64,000 bases of DNA from Acanthosoma haemorrhoidale (lineage: Eukaryota > Arthropoda > Insecta > Hemiptera > Acanthosomatidae). The position numbers were made by a program, and so were the translations under genes. The stretch lies in assembly GCA_930367205.1 (NCBI GenBank), contig OV884009.1, forward strand, positions 93,703,189 to 93,767,188, written 5' to 3'. Below the pieces are notes generated by a model. It was not told the origin of the DNA, searched no databases, and saw only the letters and a program-made list of their open reading frames with translations. Of the stretch, positions 48,345-60,900 are shown piece after piece (the first letter of the stretch is position 1; each line of letters opens with the position of its first letter).

Positions 48345-49977
48345 TCAACATTTCATGGTTTGAGCACATATTTGTCATAGAAATTAAGAATAAGTTAAAT
48401 TGAACTATATAATAGGTGATGTTATTTTCAAATTGTACAAAAGTTTATTACTATCAAAAGCTATTGGGAGTAAAGTCAAATCCAGAGATTCTGAAAATTC
48501 ATACTCATGGCAATGCCATAGTTAGTGGGATGATTAGAGGTATAACTGCAGACCTCTCCATTAGTCTTAAGGCAGGAAAAAAAATTGACTGGCTATCAAA
48601 GTTATTACATACTTTATTTTGCTTAATAAGGTTTAACTGTCCACCGACTAGGCCCTTTTTGCCCGCCCCCTGTATTATACCCATGCTTAGCTACTATTCG
48701 TACTGAAATATACCTGTCCTCCCAACCCAAGTGAAAAATTTACCTCCAATTAATAAAGTTGAGTTCTTCTGTTGAAACATATAAAAAAAAATGTTTCTTG
48801 GATTTATAATTTACAATCATTGACATACTTATCAGTGTCACATTGTCTGAAAATTATAAGTGTTTACGCCGAGTTATCTGTAAAGAATTAAAGTCCTTTA
48901 AGTGTTATCTCAAGCTCAGCTGGGTTCTATGGGTACAAAAATGAACTGAATAAAAACACTATGCTGGACTTAGAAGTAAACAAAGAAATAAAAAGTAAAC
49001 GACGAATTTATGGCAAATCACAATATACTTTAATAAAAAAAAATAAAATGAAATAATATGATAATAGACGTAAACCTCTAGCAATGAAATTAAAATTTAG
49101 CTTGGTAATTATTCCTTTAATTCTGAAATTGTAATTTCTGTCATCATAAATAAATATATTTTGTGTTTTATTAGAAGATGAATTGAATGAACGATTGATC
49201 TGACTGTTCTTGGTCAAGTGACAATGCTTTATAAAAAAAGTCCACGAATCTCTTTTCTCATTAAGTCATATTTAATGCAATCAATATCATGTAATTTAGC
49301 ACATCTCTTTACCTCTGTGACAGTTTTTGTAAATTTGTTAAAAGTATCATTCAGTTGTGATATTTGTGATTTAAACGGGAAAGGTGTTTCGAATTTGCAT
49401 TTGCAGTATAGACTAACTTATTCGTTTTTTTTATATTGTCCATTACCTTATCCAATTCATCCGGTAGAGTACTCAAAATTTCCTCATTGTTTGGTTTATG
49501 AGCCATATTTAGGTTTAAACGACATAAAAAAAGTTAAAGTAGAAAAGACTTAAAATCAAAATATGATAAGTTTCCAAATCCTAAGGCAAGCTAAAACATT
49601 TATTTTACAACAAAATCAAACGTAAACATTACATAAATTATCAAAATAATTTTTATCAATGCTATAAAATAGATGTAAAAACACCGCAAGTGATAAAATG
49701 AATTAGTATTAAAATGTATTGTGCTTCGGCCAGTAAGACCAACAATATGTTTAAACTGAATTATCCGTAAAGAATCAAAATACTTTAAGTGATAACTCAA
49801 ACTGAGGTGGGTTCTATGGCACAAAAATGAACTGATAAAAAAGTATAACGGACGTAAAATAAACAGTAAACGATAAATTTATCCCAAATCACGATAAACT
49901 TTATTAAAAAAAAAAAAAGATGAAATACAATGGAAGTGCAGTTAGTTTTAAAATCAGGAAATAAAAATATTTGTATA
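48345..49977. repeat. Diverged AT-rich repeats, no gene
   Basis: The segment 48880-49130 (TTCTATGGGTACAAAAATGAACTGA, then GTAAACGACGAATTTATGGC) has a diverged partner at 49760-49915. The segment AATGAAATTAAAATTTAGCT recurs at 49082 and 50179. These look like several copies of one short interspersed family. The open stretch on the plus strand at 48416-48706 has no support. Confidence 0.5.
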
Positions 49978-50681
49978 TTTAAATGTAAGTTATGAAATGT
50001 ATTTATTTTATTTCTTAACAGCAATATTATTTTTGGTTTTATCAAAAAATAAAAAAAATAGTTTGAAAAACTATAAATTTGAAGCAGTATAATTAGAAAT
50101 AAAATAAAATTTACTATTCCGAGTATTTGTTAAAAAAAAAATACATTGAAATAATAATAAAATAGAGGTAAACATCTAAGAATGAAATTAAAATTTAGCT
50201 AGGTAATTACTCCTTTAATACTGAAATCATGATTAGTGTCATTATAAATAGCCGCAATGATTTAAACGTAAATAAGGAGTAAATAATGTTGAGAGAATAA
50301 AGGAATACAAGTTTATATTCACATTGTTGTCGGCCATTAGAGGAGTGTTGAAATACTGCAGGATGACATTGTCAACGGAAAGGTGCGAAAGAGTCAAGAA
50401 AAAAATTTAGGTCGTCCAAGTTGACACTAATAAGTTGGTAGGTTGGCCTATTTACTTGTTACCAAGTAGATCTGGTGATTTCAAGTTCCAAGGTGAACGG
50501 GCCATATAGTTAAAACTTCCCTCGGCCCCTAAGCTCCATTTGTGGGCCCAGAGCTCACTCTACCTTATTTACTGCTTCAAATTTATAGTTTTTCAAACTA
50601 TTTTTTTTATTTTTTGATAAAACCAAAAATAATATTGCTGTTAAGAAATAAAATAAATACATTTCATAACTTACATTTAAA
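49978..50681. repeat. 112-bp inverted repeat around a ~480-bp centre
   Basis: The arm 49978-50089 (starting TTTAAATGTAAGTTATGAAA) is, by eye, an essentially perfect reverse complement of 50570-50681. The centre (50090-50569) includes a less AT-rich 50350-50570 part. The arrangement resembles a fold-back or MITE-like element, or an inverted duplication. No transposase frame is present. Confidence 0.85.
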
Positions 50682-50844
50682 GTTTTAATCTTAAATATAT
50701 GTCCATTTATAAAATATTTACATTATTTTTTGTTTTCAAATTTTCCCTGGCCTAACAATAAGAAAGCAATAACAATAATAATAAGATGTTTTTTCACTAG
50801 CAACAATAAAAAAATCGAGAAAATATTAAATAAGATATTAATAA

Positions 50845-50982
50845 TTAGAAACAATGAATATTAATATTATCTCTTTGAATCTTAGAGCATATGTCTGAAA
50901 TGTTATCATACTCTTCTCTTAATGCTTGGCTATAGTCTAACAGAGAACAAATACTTTCTGCTAACAAATCACTATCTCCAAC
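50845..50982 (-). CDS. Candidate terminal exon, unidentified gene
   Basis: Follows TGTGTTCTAG and is open for 45 codons to TAA (50845-50847). The peptide contains DSDLLAESICSLLDYSQALR and EEYDNISDICSKIQRDN. Its amphipathic, Leu/Ser/Glu-rich pattern looks like a genuine helical protein end rather than chance AT-rich translation. The polypyrimidine tract is weak. I do not recognise the family. It may be the 3' end of the gene whose other possible exons lie at 51.4-56.6 kb. Confidence 0.4.
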   Translation of the reverse strand, partial: VGDSDLLAESICSLLDYSQALREEYDNISDICSKIQRDNINIHCF

Positions 50983-51431
50983 CTAGAACACACATTACTT
51001 CAATAAATATAAATAATATGGAGTGTGGTATAACAAAATTAAAGAAAAAAAGCTGGTCGAAACAGTAATTTTTTGGTAACTAAACGACCATGGATTTTAA
51101 AAATAATTGTATGCAGTAAGTAAATGGTGAAATAAAGCACCAAGAATATTAAACAACGATGTAATATACTATTTAGTTTTATTATAAGAGTGACAAATTA
51201 ATATACTTATTGCAATGCATACATAACCACCAAGCTACTTTATCTCTAAACCTTTCCTAAGTGCTGAAGACATTAATTTTTCACGATTTAACAATAAAAT
51301 GTACAAAATATTTTATTTTATCAAGTGGTAAATTTGATAGATTCTTTTTAATTAAAAAGAAAAAGAACATTCTACATTTATATGCTGTTTGTCTTTTTAA
51401 TTTTTTATACTATCAATTAGTTATATAACAA

Positions 51432-51572
51432 TCAAAAGTTTGTTAGTAACTGATTGTATATGTGGTGAATTCTCTCAAGTGATGAAGACGGGAGAAAAGA
51501 ATCACTTCCAGTCGATGTACTTTTCACTGTACCATCACCCTTAGCTCGGGAGCCAGTGTTCCTCTTCACTGT
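51432..51572 (-). CDS. Candidate exon, Ser-rich, unidentified gene
   Basis: A strong pyrimidine tract (CCTTCTCTCCTAG) precedes 46 open codons and TGA. The peptide includes TGSRAKGDGTVKSTSTGSDS and FLPSSSLERIHHIYNQ. No consensus donor is obvious before the stop, so it may be terminal or use a weak internal GT. It is less AT-rich than its surroundings. Confidence 0.3.
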   Translation of the reverse strand, partial: TVKRNTGSRAKGDGTVKSTSTGSDSFLPSSSLERIHHIYNQLLTNF

Positions 51573-52584
51573 CTAGGAGAGAAGGTTCCTTCCTCTTTTC
51601 CATAAGTGAAACTGTGTTTGACCATTCCTTAATGTTTTATATAACTGCTTTTAAAGAATGAACCATCTGAATACAGAGTACCTCTAGTATTTTATATTTC
51701 TTAGGCTAATAACAGGTAAACCCACAGTTTGGTATTTTGTACAAAACAAACCAATAAGTGCATAGGCACAAGGTTAGTTACTTAGGCAGTTCAGAATGCA
51801 CCTTTGGCCCTTCATTTAAAAAAAAAAAAACACCTACACTGATTTCTGTAAAGAAGCCACCAATGTCAATTATTTGTTAGTTATTTAGAAAGTTAATAAT
51901 TCAACTATTTTTACTATACATATTGAAAAATAATAAATGTTACATATCATTACAATATATACATTAATATTTAAGAATATGGTGATGGTTAGTTAATAAT
52001 AAGAAACTTTAATATATTTGTGAAATATTGTGTATATTTATATAATTATTCTGGCTTCATTTTTGTTTTCTAAGTTGTTTGTTCTTTATTAAAAAAAAAT
52101 TAACATTTTAGTTGAAATTAACTCTATATACGATTTGTAAATACATCTCTGAATGATTGACCTCCCTTTGGAATTCGATGAAGATTTCTAGACCATAGTT
52201 TTAAATGGAATCATGGCCCAATATCCACCTTAAACAGACGTATGAATTTGTTTGCGCCCTTCTCTATGACTGTGAGACATAGAAAAAATTGCTGACAATA
52301 TTAGGGAAACTTCATACCTTTGTAACTCACTGCCTGTGGTGTCAACTAGGAGTTTGATGAGCTAGTTCATAGTCAAAGTAGTAGGTAGTTAGCAAACTAA
52401 TGAGATACGTAAATTGTAAAATAAAAAGTCACGTATGAGAATTTAATTTATTGAGTTAAAATTATTTCAATAACAGCTTCAATGACTCTTGCTATTATAG
52501 TTCAAGGGTTACTGGTTTTAAAAAGAAATAACAAAACCCTAAAAAGGACTGAATAGTACTGACAGGAGTAGGCCCTGTGAAAAT

Positions 52585-52686
52585 CTATACAGACATCACT
52601 ACTTCGGTGTTGGTTGATGCCCTTAAGATGGATGAAATGTCAAATCTACCAAGCAGGCAAGGAGATTTAGTCATTTTTCCCCCCTT
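52585..52686 (-). CDS. Candidate exon (GRFDISS motif), unidentified gene
   Basis: Acceptor AGCTGCTTTTTCAG, 33 open codons, TAG at 52585-52587. The peptide holds KMTKSPCLLGRFDISSILRA then STNTEVV. The GRF[DQ][IV]S type motif is seen in several signalling proteins, for example the C-terminal regions of WNK kinases, but that alone does not identify it. Phase-0 GT sites near the end (GAA/GTAGTG) could act as donors. Confidence 0.3.
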   Translation of the reverse strand, partial: KGGKMTKSPCLLGRFDISSILRASTNTEVVMSV

Positions 52687-53235
52687 CTGAAAAAGCAGCT
52701 TTAATTGGGAACACTTTGATGTGGCTGTGTCAATTGGTGCAAGAGACAACTGGAAAGACGTCTGGTCATGGTTGAGGCCCCATGTCACTGCTGTGACACA
52801 GGATATAAGTCAAATTTGTACAAGTACCTTCAGGACTTTTTGACATCACCAAATCCTTATTTATGTAAATATATACATCAAAGATAAATAAAATCAAGAA
52901 CGCATATTTTTTATTCATTAGTCTCGACATAATAAGTGCTTTTATTATTATTACCTTTATAAGGAGAGATTTTAGGAAAAATAAGTAAATAATGATAATT
53001 TTTGTTTAATTATCTAAATATATAAAAAAAATTGTCAAATTTTAATAAAGAAAAATCATAAATGAGATTAACTGGCATGCTTACTTTATGTATGTGTTTA
53101 ATTCAAGGCCCCCCAATACATAGAAGTTGGGGGTCAGACATATGACAGTGACAGGTTGGAACTTTTCAGGTAACTTCTATGTAAACCTCAAACCTTAAGT
53201 GTCAATGCACACTGAGACGACGTCTTGCCACTTAC

Positions 53236-53327
53236 CTCTGTGCTCCTCTAAACTTGAAAGAAATTAACCAATAATTTTTGTTTGTTTGCTGTTGGACACC
53301 ATAGAAAATCACAGCAATATCAAGAAC
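53236..53327 (-). CDS. Candidate internal exon, unidentified
   Basis: Bounded by a TGTTTACAG acceptor and a perfect CAGAG/GTAAGT donor, 92 nt, with only one of three frames open (starts VLDIAVIFYGVQQQ, ends FRGAQ). Support is from splice signals only. Confidence 0.25.
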
Positions 53328-53894
53328 CTGTAAACAGCCTCAAAAATCTTCAACTGACTGAATGGTTGTCAGTGTGTAACAATAAGGCACTGCCAATGGG
53401 CTATCCAAAAAGATTACCACATGTGGAGCAACACACACTGCCTAGAAAAATTTTATGAAATTTTTGTTGCTCTCATTAACACACTCAATGGAATGATCCA
53501 TTGAAATCAGTGATGCGGTAGCAGACACGAGAAAAAATAGTCATACTCTAGATAATCAATCAGCTGTCACTCTGTTGCAAGTAAGCTCAAATAAAATTGG
53601 GAGGGTTCTTTTTTCCTGAATCTAACATAATACTGAAGAAAAACCAACTCTTGCAATTTGAAATTTATGATAATTCTTTGCTCTTATTAGTAAACTTGCA
53701 TTTTTGTAGCAAATAATTATGGAATGAGCCACTATATTTCTTGTGATTTCAAGTATCTTAACTCAGATATAACAACAATTGATATTCATGCCGGAATTTT
53801 GTTTTAAGGTGTAGTTTCATCAAATTTATAATTCAAATTGGGATGTACACACCAAATCCAAGTTAAAAGCTACAAATGAAGTCATAGAACCAAC

Positions 53895-56385
53895 TTCTAG
53901 AATTTTTTGCCATCTCGAAACCCCTTTTTGAAAGCTGACAATATCATTTTTAGGGCCCACATTATTTCTAAAGGCTTGAGATTGGATTGAATATGAATTG
54001 TTTTTCCAAACACATATTTCTCAAATCTTTTGAAGCCAAAGACAATTTTCAGAGTTTCCTTTTCTATCAGAGCATATTTTTTTTCACAGGTGGGCAGTGC
54101 CCTTGATCTGTAAGCCACTAGATGTTCTTCCTGTATCAACGCACCCACACAATATCCACTTGCATCAACTGGAATCTCAACTTTTTTTGACGCATCAAGC
54201 TATTGTAATATTGGAGCCACTTGCAACTCACATTTTCTTGCGTTTAACACCATTTGCTAAATGATTCTTGCAAACGGGAAGCTATACTAGATAAATCTGC
54301 AACAAACAAATTTTGCCATGTAGTTGACTAGTCATAAGAAGGAGCTATCTGGGCCTCGCCCTCCGGTCTTTCCATGTCTTCTATCACTTTAACCTTCCTT
54401 GGATCTGGCATGATAACTTTATTTGTAAATAGGGGTCCCATATATTCTATTTCTTTTTTTCTTATTTTGCATTTCTTCTTATTTAACTTCAAATTTCTCT
54501 GTTCTGCTCTCTTTAATACTTTCCCTAATTTTTTATCATGGTCTCCTAACTTCCTCCATTGTATCTTCTTTATCAAGCACTATGATATCATCAGCAATGG
54601 CAATAACACCTCTATGTCCTCCATAGTTTGAAACGTTTTTCTTTGGAATTCTTCGGTGCTACAGACAAAACAAATTGGGAATGTTTAAACCAATATTTCC
54701 CATAAGGTGTCTGAAAAGTGGTCCATTCTTGAGAATCTGGATATAAATTCATTTGATGGAATCCATTTTTGCATTGAGCATACTGCAAATTGTTGCTTTG
54801 GATAACAGAGGATTGATCCCTTCTACTGTTGGTGTGATAAAACAGTTCTATGTTAAAGTTTCATTTAATTTCTTTGGTGTGATTCATACTCTGTTTCATT
54901 TAACCGTTACAACAAATATCATGTCTGTGGTCCATTTAATTGGATTTTCCACTTAATATAACACATTAAATTTTTCTGATCTCTGTATCTCTAGTTTAAT
55001 TTTTTTTCTCACTCTGACAGGTAATCTCCTGGGTGATTTACATACTGGAAATGCATTTTTCGAACCTTCAACTTTATCAGCACTTCAATTTGTAAGACAC
55101 ACTCACTATCAACCACCTCCTTCTCTCTATTATCACTTGTTAATACTTGACTATACTCACTCACCTTTGAAACTAGATTAAATTTAAATATGTCCTTCCA
55201 ACCTATAACATTGCACTTCCCAACAGTATCTATTTGAACTTGAAGAATCTAACAGTTAACTTTCAACAATTTTTGTGCTCTTCTTGAAGTTGCAATACTA
55301 AGAACACTGTCACTATTTCACTTGCGCTATCTGACTCCTCTTATAATTTTTTTAACATACATTTTACAAATTTTTTTAAACTAAGTGGATGTTTAGAATT
55401 TAATCACTTTTTAGCATAGTGTCTCTGTAACTCGCTATTCTTTCGTAAATGGGTATTTTCTCCACAGTATCTGCAGGTTCCCATGTTACCTCCCATTCTG
55501 GTAATGAACATTTTTTTTCAATTTATCTGCCTCAAATTTATTGACAATCTCATCTTGGAATTTAGATTCAATTTTCATTTTTCCCATTTGTTTTTCTGTT
55601 TCCTGAACTGCCACCACATCATTGAATACTTTCTGAAGAATCAAATCCCTATGTCTTAACATTATTTTCCTAAAATCATTATCTGTTACTCCTACTACAA
55701 ACTGATCCCTTATCATATCATCTTATAAAACTTTGAACTTGCATCTCATAGCTCTTTCTTTTAAGATTAGAATAAACTTACTATAATCCATTTGTTCATC
55801 TTCTACAGTTGAAAAAAAAACATATACCTTTCATACATGTTTTTCGTTGAGTGTAATCACCTCATCTGATTGCTAAATTATCTTGTCTACTGAAGTCTCT
55901 TCATCTGCACCTATTTGTCATAACAATCGTATAACGTCCAATCCGAGAACTGTTTTAACAATTGCTGCTCTTTCCTTATCCTCCTTGTTGAGATCAGTCC
56001 CCAATTCATAATTGTTTCAAGTTTGTTTCCACAATAATTACCTCGTTTTCTTCTATTTTTTCTTCTGACACCATGTTGTTTTATTCAAATTCACTCCTAA
56101 TACATAACTTATTGATTATTACTAAACCACATAACAATACAAGTGTGTAAACATGCGGACACTGATTATGTCAACCCACCGATAACCTCTCCTTTTTGTT
56201 AGTGATCAGTTTTGGCCAAGGAGGTGGGAAGTCTAATGAAGAGGACAACCTAATAGGAAACGATTGGTGCCAGGGAGGGGATTGCCTAGAGGCTTGGCCT
56301 CGCCCCTTCAGAACCAGTTTAAATGGGTAGTGGGCGTGATCTATCAGTTGTGTAATTGCTTTAATTATTACTGATGGTTTTATCA
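53895..56385 (-). mobile_element. Ty3/Gypsy element, copy 1 (5' LTR, gag, pol to RNase H)
   Basis: The minus strand has an LTR end ...AATAAAACAACA at 56074, followed directly by TGGTGTCAGAAG (56073-56062), a classical Gypsy primer-binding junction. The LTR extends right to roughly 56385, its outer end unclear. Gag: LIRDQFVVG-like helical part (55716-55486). Protease: VQIDTVGKCNVIG, with the DTG triad altered to DTVG (about 55240). RT palm IADDI near 54580 and LNLKLNKKKCKIRKKEIEYMG (54576-54328, shown in part). RNase H: EKKYALIEKETLKIVFGFKR and SNLKPLE (54148-53897). No integrase or 3' LTR. Many frameshifts. Confidence 0.8.
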
Positions 56386-56521
56386 TGATTTCTACTTAAC
56401 CATTTGAAAGTTTTATAAGATAACACACTTGAGGTTATAAAAGCTGCAGGTCTGATTAAATAATATATCTTTACAAATATGCTTTAAACAACATCTTTTA
56501 CAAAATCTTACTTTACAATAA

Positions 56522-56596
56522 TTATTTACATTTAAATTCTTTTTTCAAAGAGTTGGAAGATGGGGTAGATCTCTGGATCGTGACTTTCTTAAGTAC
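56522..56596 (-). CDS. Candidate terminal exon, unidentified gene
   Basis: A strong branch point, tract and acceptor run (CTAACACTTTTTGTTTACAG), then 24 open codons and TAA: VLKKVTIQRSTPSSNS and a Lys-rich end. A second frame gives 17 codons (YLRKSRSRDLPHLPTL) and a stop, so the true frame is undecided. The good acceptor argues for a used splice site, but the upstream exon is not identified. Confidence 0.35.
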   Translation of the reverse strand, partial: VLKKVTIQRSTPSSNSLKKEFKCK

Positions 56597-57534
56597 CTGT
56601 AAACAAAAAGTGTTAGTACGTTTACTTTTAATGAGTAATTATATTATGTCTGTTGGCCGGAGGTAAAGGGTAATGTCTTTTCAAAATATGGATTTTGTTG
56701 CCATCTTACTCAAATGGTTTTTCTCTATTAAGCTGTATATCTCAATAGAGCTGTTCAATTTTATTATACATATAAAAAAACTTCATTATGATAAAATTAC
56801 AATCTGCCTTATTGGACAATAAGTAATTGTGATAAATGCTCTCATTCATGCAATATTTACAAACAGCCCAGAGACATCCCAAACCCACATAGTTGTCACC
56901 TCCCTCGCATGTGAAAGAGGAAGCGGAGTCTTGGGAAGTCCTTCACGCTCCTCCATCAACTGCATCACTGGATAAGAGCCAGTGGGGGCTGACCAAGAGC
57001 GTGAGAGCCACAGACGCTCAGGGCATGATTGAAGAAACTGGCTATTGCCAGGACTCCCACTGTCACGTATTTATAGCAGGTCACGAGGCCACTGCCGTTT
57101 TAGTCTCCGAGGAGTATTAAAGGAATGAGTGGCATAGTGTAATGACTGTGCTGGGGGATTAGGGTGGTTGGATTGGTTACTATGGAATTTTATGTACTTG
57201 GAAGGGATGAGTTCAAGAATGTAGGGTATATATATATTTGTGATATTTTAAAATGATGATTTTTAATAATATTTGTTTAAATAAACTCGGAATTAGCGAG
57301 CATTGAAGAATTTAATAACGATCCGTGGTTTATGTTTTTGAAAGTATGAACGTTTTTATTGTCGTCATATTAATTATTAATAATTGAAATAAAATAATAT
57401 CATATTTAATATAAACATTTATTATATAAACTTCTAATTTAAGCAAAGTATAAATATTCAAAACAACTGGCATTAAATAACCAGTTGAAAGTCAAGAAGG
57501 CAGCGGGAGGTAGTATAAATAAACCGGCATGAAC
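56597..57534. other. Spacer with a less AT-rich patch (56885-57130)
   Basis: The patch is open on the plus strand for 75 codons (56893-57120) but shows no similarity, start context or splice support that I recognise. It may be a fragment of a mobile element. Confidence 0.3.
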
Positions 57535-57547
57535 AAAAAAACACATT
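57535..57547. repeat. Target-site duplication, left copy
   Basis: AAAAAAACACATT immediately before the Jockey element is matched by ...ACACATT after its poly(A) (through 61195). This defines the 5' truncation point at about 57548. Confidence 0.7.
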
Positions 57548-57548
57548 T

Positions 57549-58258
57549 CTTCTTCACGGTTTCGACTTAACCCACCCTATAGAAGAAATTGAGGAACACA
57601 TTAAAACAGCAGGTGGGAGAATTTCGGTATACAGACTACGTAAAAGTGACCATAATGGCGCTAAAACGGATATTGAGCCAGTCCTTGTAATAGGTGACTC
57701 AACCCTTACTGTGGAAAAGCTTAAGCTAATCCGCCACGTCAACAACGTCCTCTTCCGGGTCAGCACTTACAATGAAAACGCGGCATTCCCATGTGCCAGA
57801 ATTGTCAGGAGTATGGCCATACCCGGCGATACTGTTTCAAATCGCCGAAGTGTGTGAGATGCAGTCAGCCTCATGACACTAAGGAATGCCCAAGAGATCA
57901 GGCGGTACCCCTACGCTGTGCTAACTGCGGGGAGGGACACGTCGCATCTTATCAGCAATGTCCATATAGGTTGAAGTTAATGCAGGCAATAGAGAATAGA
58001 CGCCAGGCCCAGCAACAAACTATTGCATCATCTAGGGACAATAGATACGCTCCGGCTCCCCCACCCCCACGACAAACTGCTTCCTACGCGCATGCGACCA
58101 GTGGACGGCACCAATACACGGAAGAATCTCCCGCGCCCGCGACTACATCCAACTCAACTATGGACACCATGCTCAATATTTTGGGCACCTTAATAACACA
58201 ATTGACCGGCCTCATTGAAAGAGTACTTACAAAACTCGATGGACCAGCATCAAAATGA
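57549..58258 (+). pseudogene. Jockey ORF1 (gag-like), 5'-truncated, frameshifted
   Basis: The 5' part (about 57557-57785) reads GFDLTHPIEEIEEHIKTAGG, then PVLVIGDSTLTVEKL, the RNA-binding-like domain before the knuckles. A frameshift near 57785 leads into the frame starting MCQNCQEYGHTRRYC at 57791, with three CCHC knuckles: CQNCQEYGHTRRYC, CVRCSQPHDTKEC and CANCGEGHVASYQQC. A Pro/Ala/Thr-rich tail ends at TGA 58258, overlapping the ORF2 ATG at 58255 in the ATGA arrangement typical of this clade. The protein chaperones element RNA in the particle. Confidence 0.85.
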
Positions 58259-60900
58259 TTGTTGGTCATCGCATTCTAAATTATAACGTTTGCGGCCTTA
58301 GGCCCAAACAAGGCGATGTTGAGGCAATATTGCGTTGCCATACCCCAGATGTAGTAATACTAACGGACACCAGGCTAAAGAAGGACTGTCACTGTCGCTT
58401 CCCAGGCTACTCTACCTACCGGCAGGACACTGAAACGATATCAGGGGGCGTGGCCATTTTACGTCAGGCAGGGAGTACCTTGCAAACGACTGAACCCAGT
58501 GGTGCCATCTGACGGCAATCACTATATCGTCACTCTCCAGCTGCGACTGAAGACCAACATCATTGTGACTGGCATCTATAGGCGACCCAGGACAAACCTA
58601 ACGACAGCCCGGCTCATCATCACCCAGAGTAGCAAAATTAAAAGGCACGTAATAATTGGTGACCTCAATGCCAATCACAGCTGGTGGAGTGGCACAACAC
58701 CTAATGCTCTCGGCAGGCACATCGTTAAAACGCCGTTTACGGTGATCCACCCAGGTGTACCGACATTTAGGCAACACGGCAACCCAGACAGGACCTCCAC
58801 ACCAGACCTACTTCTGACACAACAACCTCATCGGGTCACCGGCTGCTCGGCGCTCGACTTTGCATCATCTGACCATCGACCAGTTCTCTATGAGCTAGAA
58901 GGCGATATTCCGGAGCCACCTGCTACCAGATATGACTTCCGTGAGGCCAACTGGGCCCAATACAAGCATCTCATTAGTGCAGAGTTGCCCCCAGTTGCGC
59001 CGCTCCGCCATACTTGGGATGTTGACAGCGCCATCTATCAGTTGCAGGATACCATTCTCCGAGCTGCTGATATCTCCATACCGAAGTTCGCCCCGGTACC
59101 GCCTTCCCTGAGGAAGCCACCGGAACATATCATGCAACTGATACGGCAACGAAACAACATCAAAAACAGATGGTTCCGGACGAAGAACAAAGACCTGAGG
59201 CCTGCGCTCAACGCCCTAACCACCCAAATTACGTCTCTCATTATCCAATGGAAGACCACTATGTGGGGTGACCGACTACGTAGTCTACACAGCGACTACA
59301 AGGCGTTCTGGCGGCTGGTGAAGACATCAGTCACGAAGAAAAATACGGTAAGACTAACAACTAACGGACTATTCATTACAGCACCGGAGCAGGCCGATAT
59401 ACTCGCCGACCACTTGAGAGGGGATAGAGTTAGCGAGCCAATCACAGCGCCCGATCATCAGCGGACCCCTACCCCAACCTCTATATATACCTCATACCAC
59501 CAGGTTTCGGCGATCATTCGTCGCACGAGAGGCAACAGGGCACCAGGAGACGACAACATCCAGAACGTCCTTCTGAAAATGCTGCCACGGAAGGGGATTT
59601 CTCACATAGTGAATATCCTGAATTCTTCACTACGACTTCACTATTTTCCCCAGACGTGGAAGCATGCTGTTGTCGTCCCGCTGTTGAAACCAGCCAAGTC
59701 CGGATATGAGCCAGCTCACTACAGGCCCATCAGTCTGCTGACCCAGCTGTCGAAAATCTACGAACGGATTCTCTACACTCAACTGACCGGGCACTGTGAA
59801 GCTCACGACATCGTTCCACCTCAGCAGACTGGCTTCACCAAGGGACTCAGCGCGGACTGCAACCTTGCAACGTTGCTACGAACATGCGCCACAACAAAGT
59901 CACCGCGCTGATCTCCCTTGACTGCACGAAGGCATTTGACTCAGTCGACCATCGCACTCTTCTGCAACGCCTGAACGACCACGATTTTCCAGAGCAACTC
60001 CAGAATATCATGTCCTCCTACCTAGCAGGCAGAACATTTTCTGTACGAGTCGGAGCCTCACTAACCACCAGAAGAGATTTCGTGGTCGGAGTTCCTCAAG
60101 GGTCGGTGCTGGGACCCCTACTCTTCAACATATACACCGCGCACATAGTTGGAGCTTCATACTCAAACTGTGAGGTAGCGGCGTATGCGGACGACATAGG
60201 GGTATACAGTACCAGTCTCAACCCGACGAGAGCTCTAAAGGCTGCAGAGGGCGCTAGTCAACTGATCGCTGATAGGTTGAGAGCTGTCCACATCCAAGTG
60301 AACCCAGCTAAGACTCAGGGGATCCTCTTCTCTTTCCAGCATGGGAAAAAGAAGCGGCCACCCAGCTTTACTTTAGATGGGACTGAATGCAAGCTAGCAA
60401 ACAACATCTGCTACCTAGGCATCAACCTCGGTAGACACATGACGTTCGGCACACACTTAAGGAAGAAGTTAAAACGAGTCCGGAAGACGTACTACTCACT
60501 ACAACATCTGATCACCAGCCAGGCCATATCACTACGACTAAAACTCCTCATCTATAAGAGTGTCCTGAGGCCAGCTCTACTGTTCGGGACACCTCTCTTT
60601 CGATACTTACATACCAGCACCATCACTAGTCTCCAGAGCTTTCAGAATAACATCCTGAGAACGGCACTGTGGCACACTCATTTTCGAGACATGAAGGCAT
60701 CCGCCATGCACGAGAAGTTTGAGCTCCCCACCATCACCGAGGCCATCAGACGACGACACATAAAATTCTTCGACTCCATGAAGCACAACCTCAACCCGCT
60801 CTTCCGAGAGATGACACCACTGCCGCTACCGGCACGATGGCAACTCGCAAGATCGGGTAGAGCAGAGAAGATGATCGACATCACGACACTGACCGACTGA
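58255..60900 (+). pseudogene. Jockey ORF2 (endonuclease-RT), two frameshifts
   Basis: Endonuclease: LNYNVCGLRPKQ (58267), TDTRLK where the catalytic Glu of the usual ETrL is Asp, GGVAIL (58460), first frameshift at about 58500, then GDLNANHSWWSG, PTFRQ, STPDLLL and SDHRPVLYELEG (to 58910). RT: PGDDNIQNVLLKM, VVVPLLKP, HYRPISLLTQLSKIYE and GFTKGLSAD to 59880, where a second frameshift occurs. Then LDCTKAFDSVDH, VPQGSVLGPLLFNIYT, the palm motif AAYADDIGVY (60180) and CYLGINLG, with the C-terminal domain ending at TGA 60900. Correct domain order, full length for the clade. The frameshifts abolish a complete protein. Confidence 0.9.

Noticed and set aside
56171..56386. 71-codon minus-strand open frame as a gene
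   Set aside because: It lies within the 5' LTR of Gypsy copy 1, upstream of the primer-binding site.
58895..59259. Minus-strand open frames in the Jockey ORF2
   Set aside because: Shadows of the well-supported plus-strand RT/endonuclease frame.
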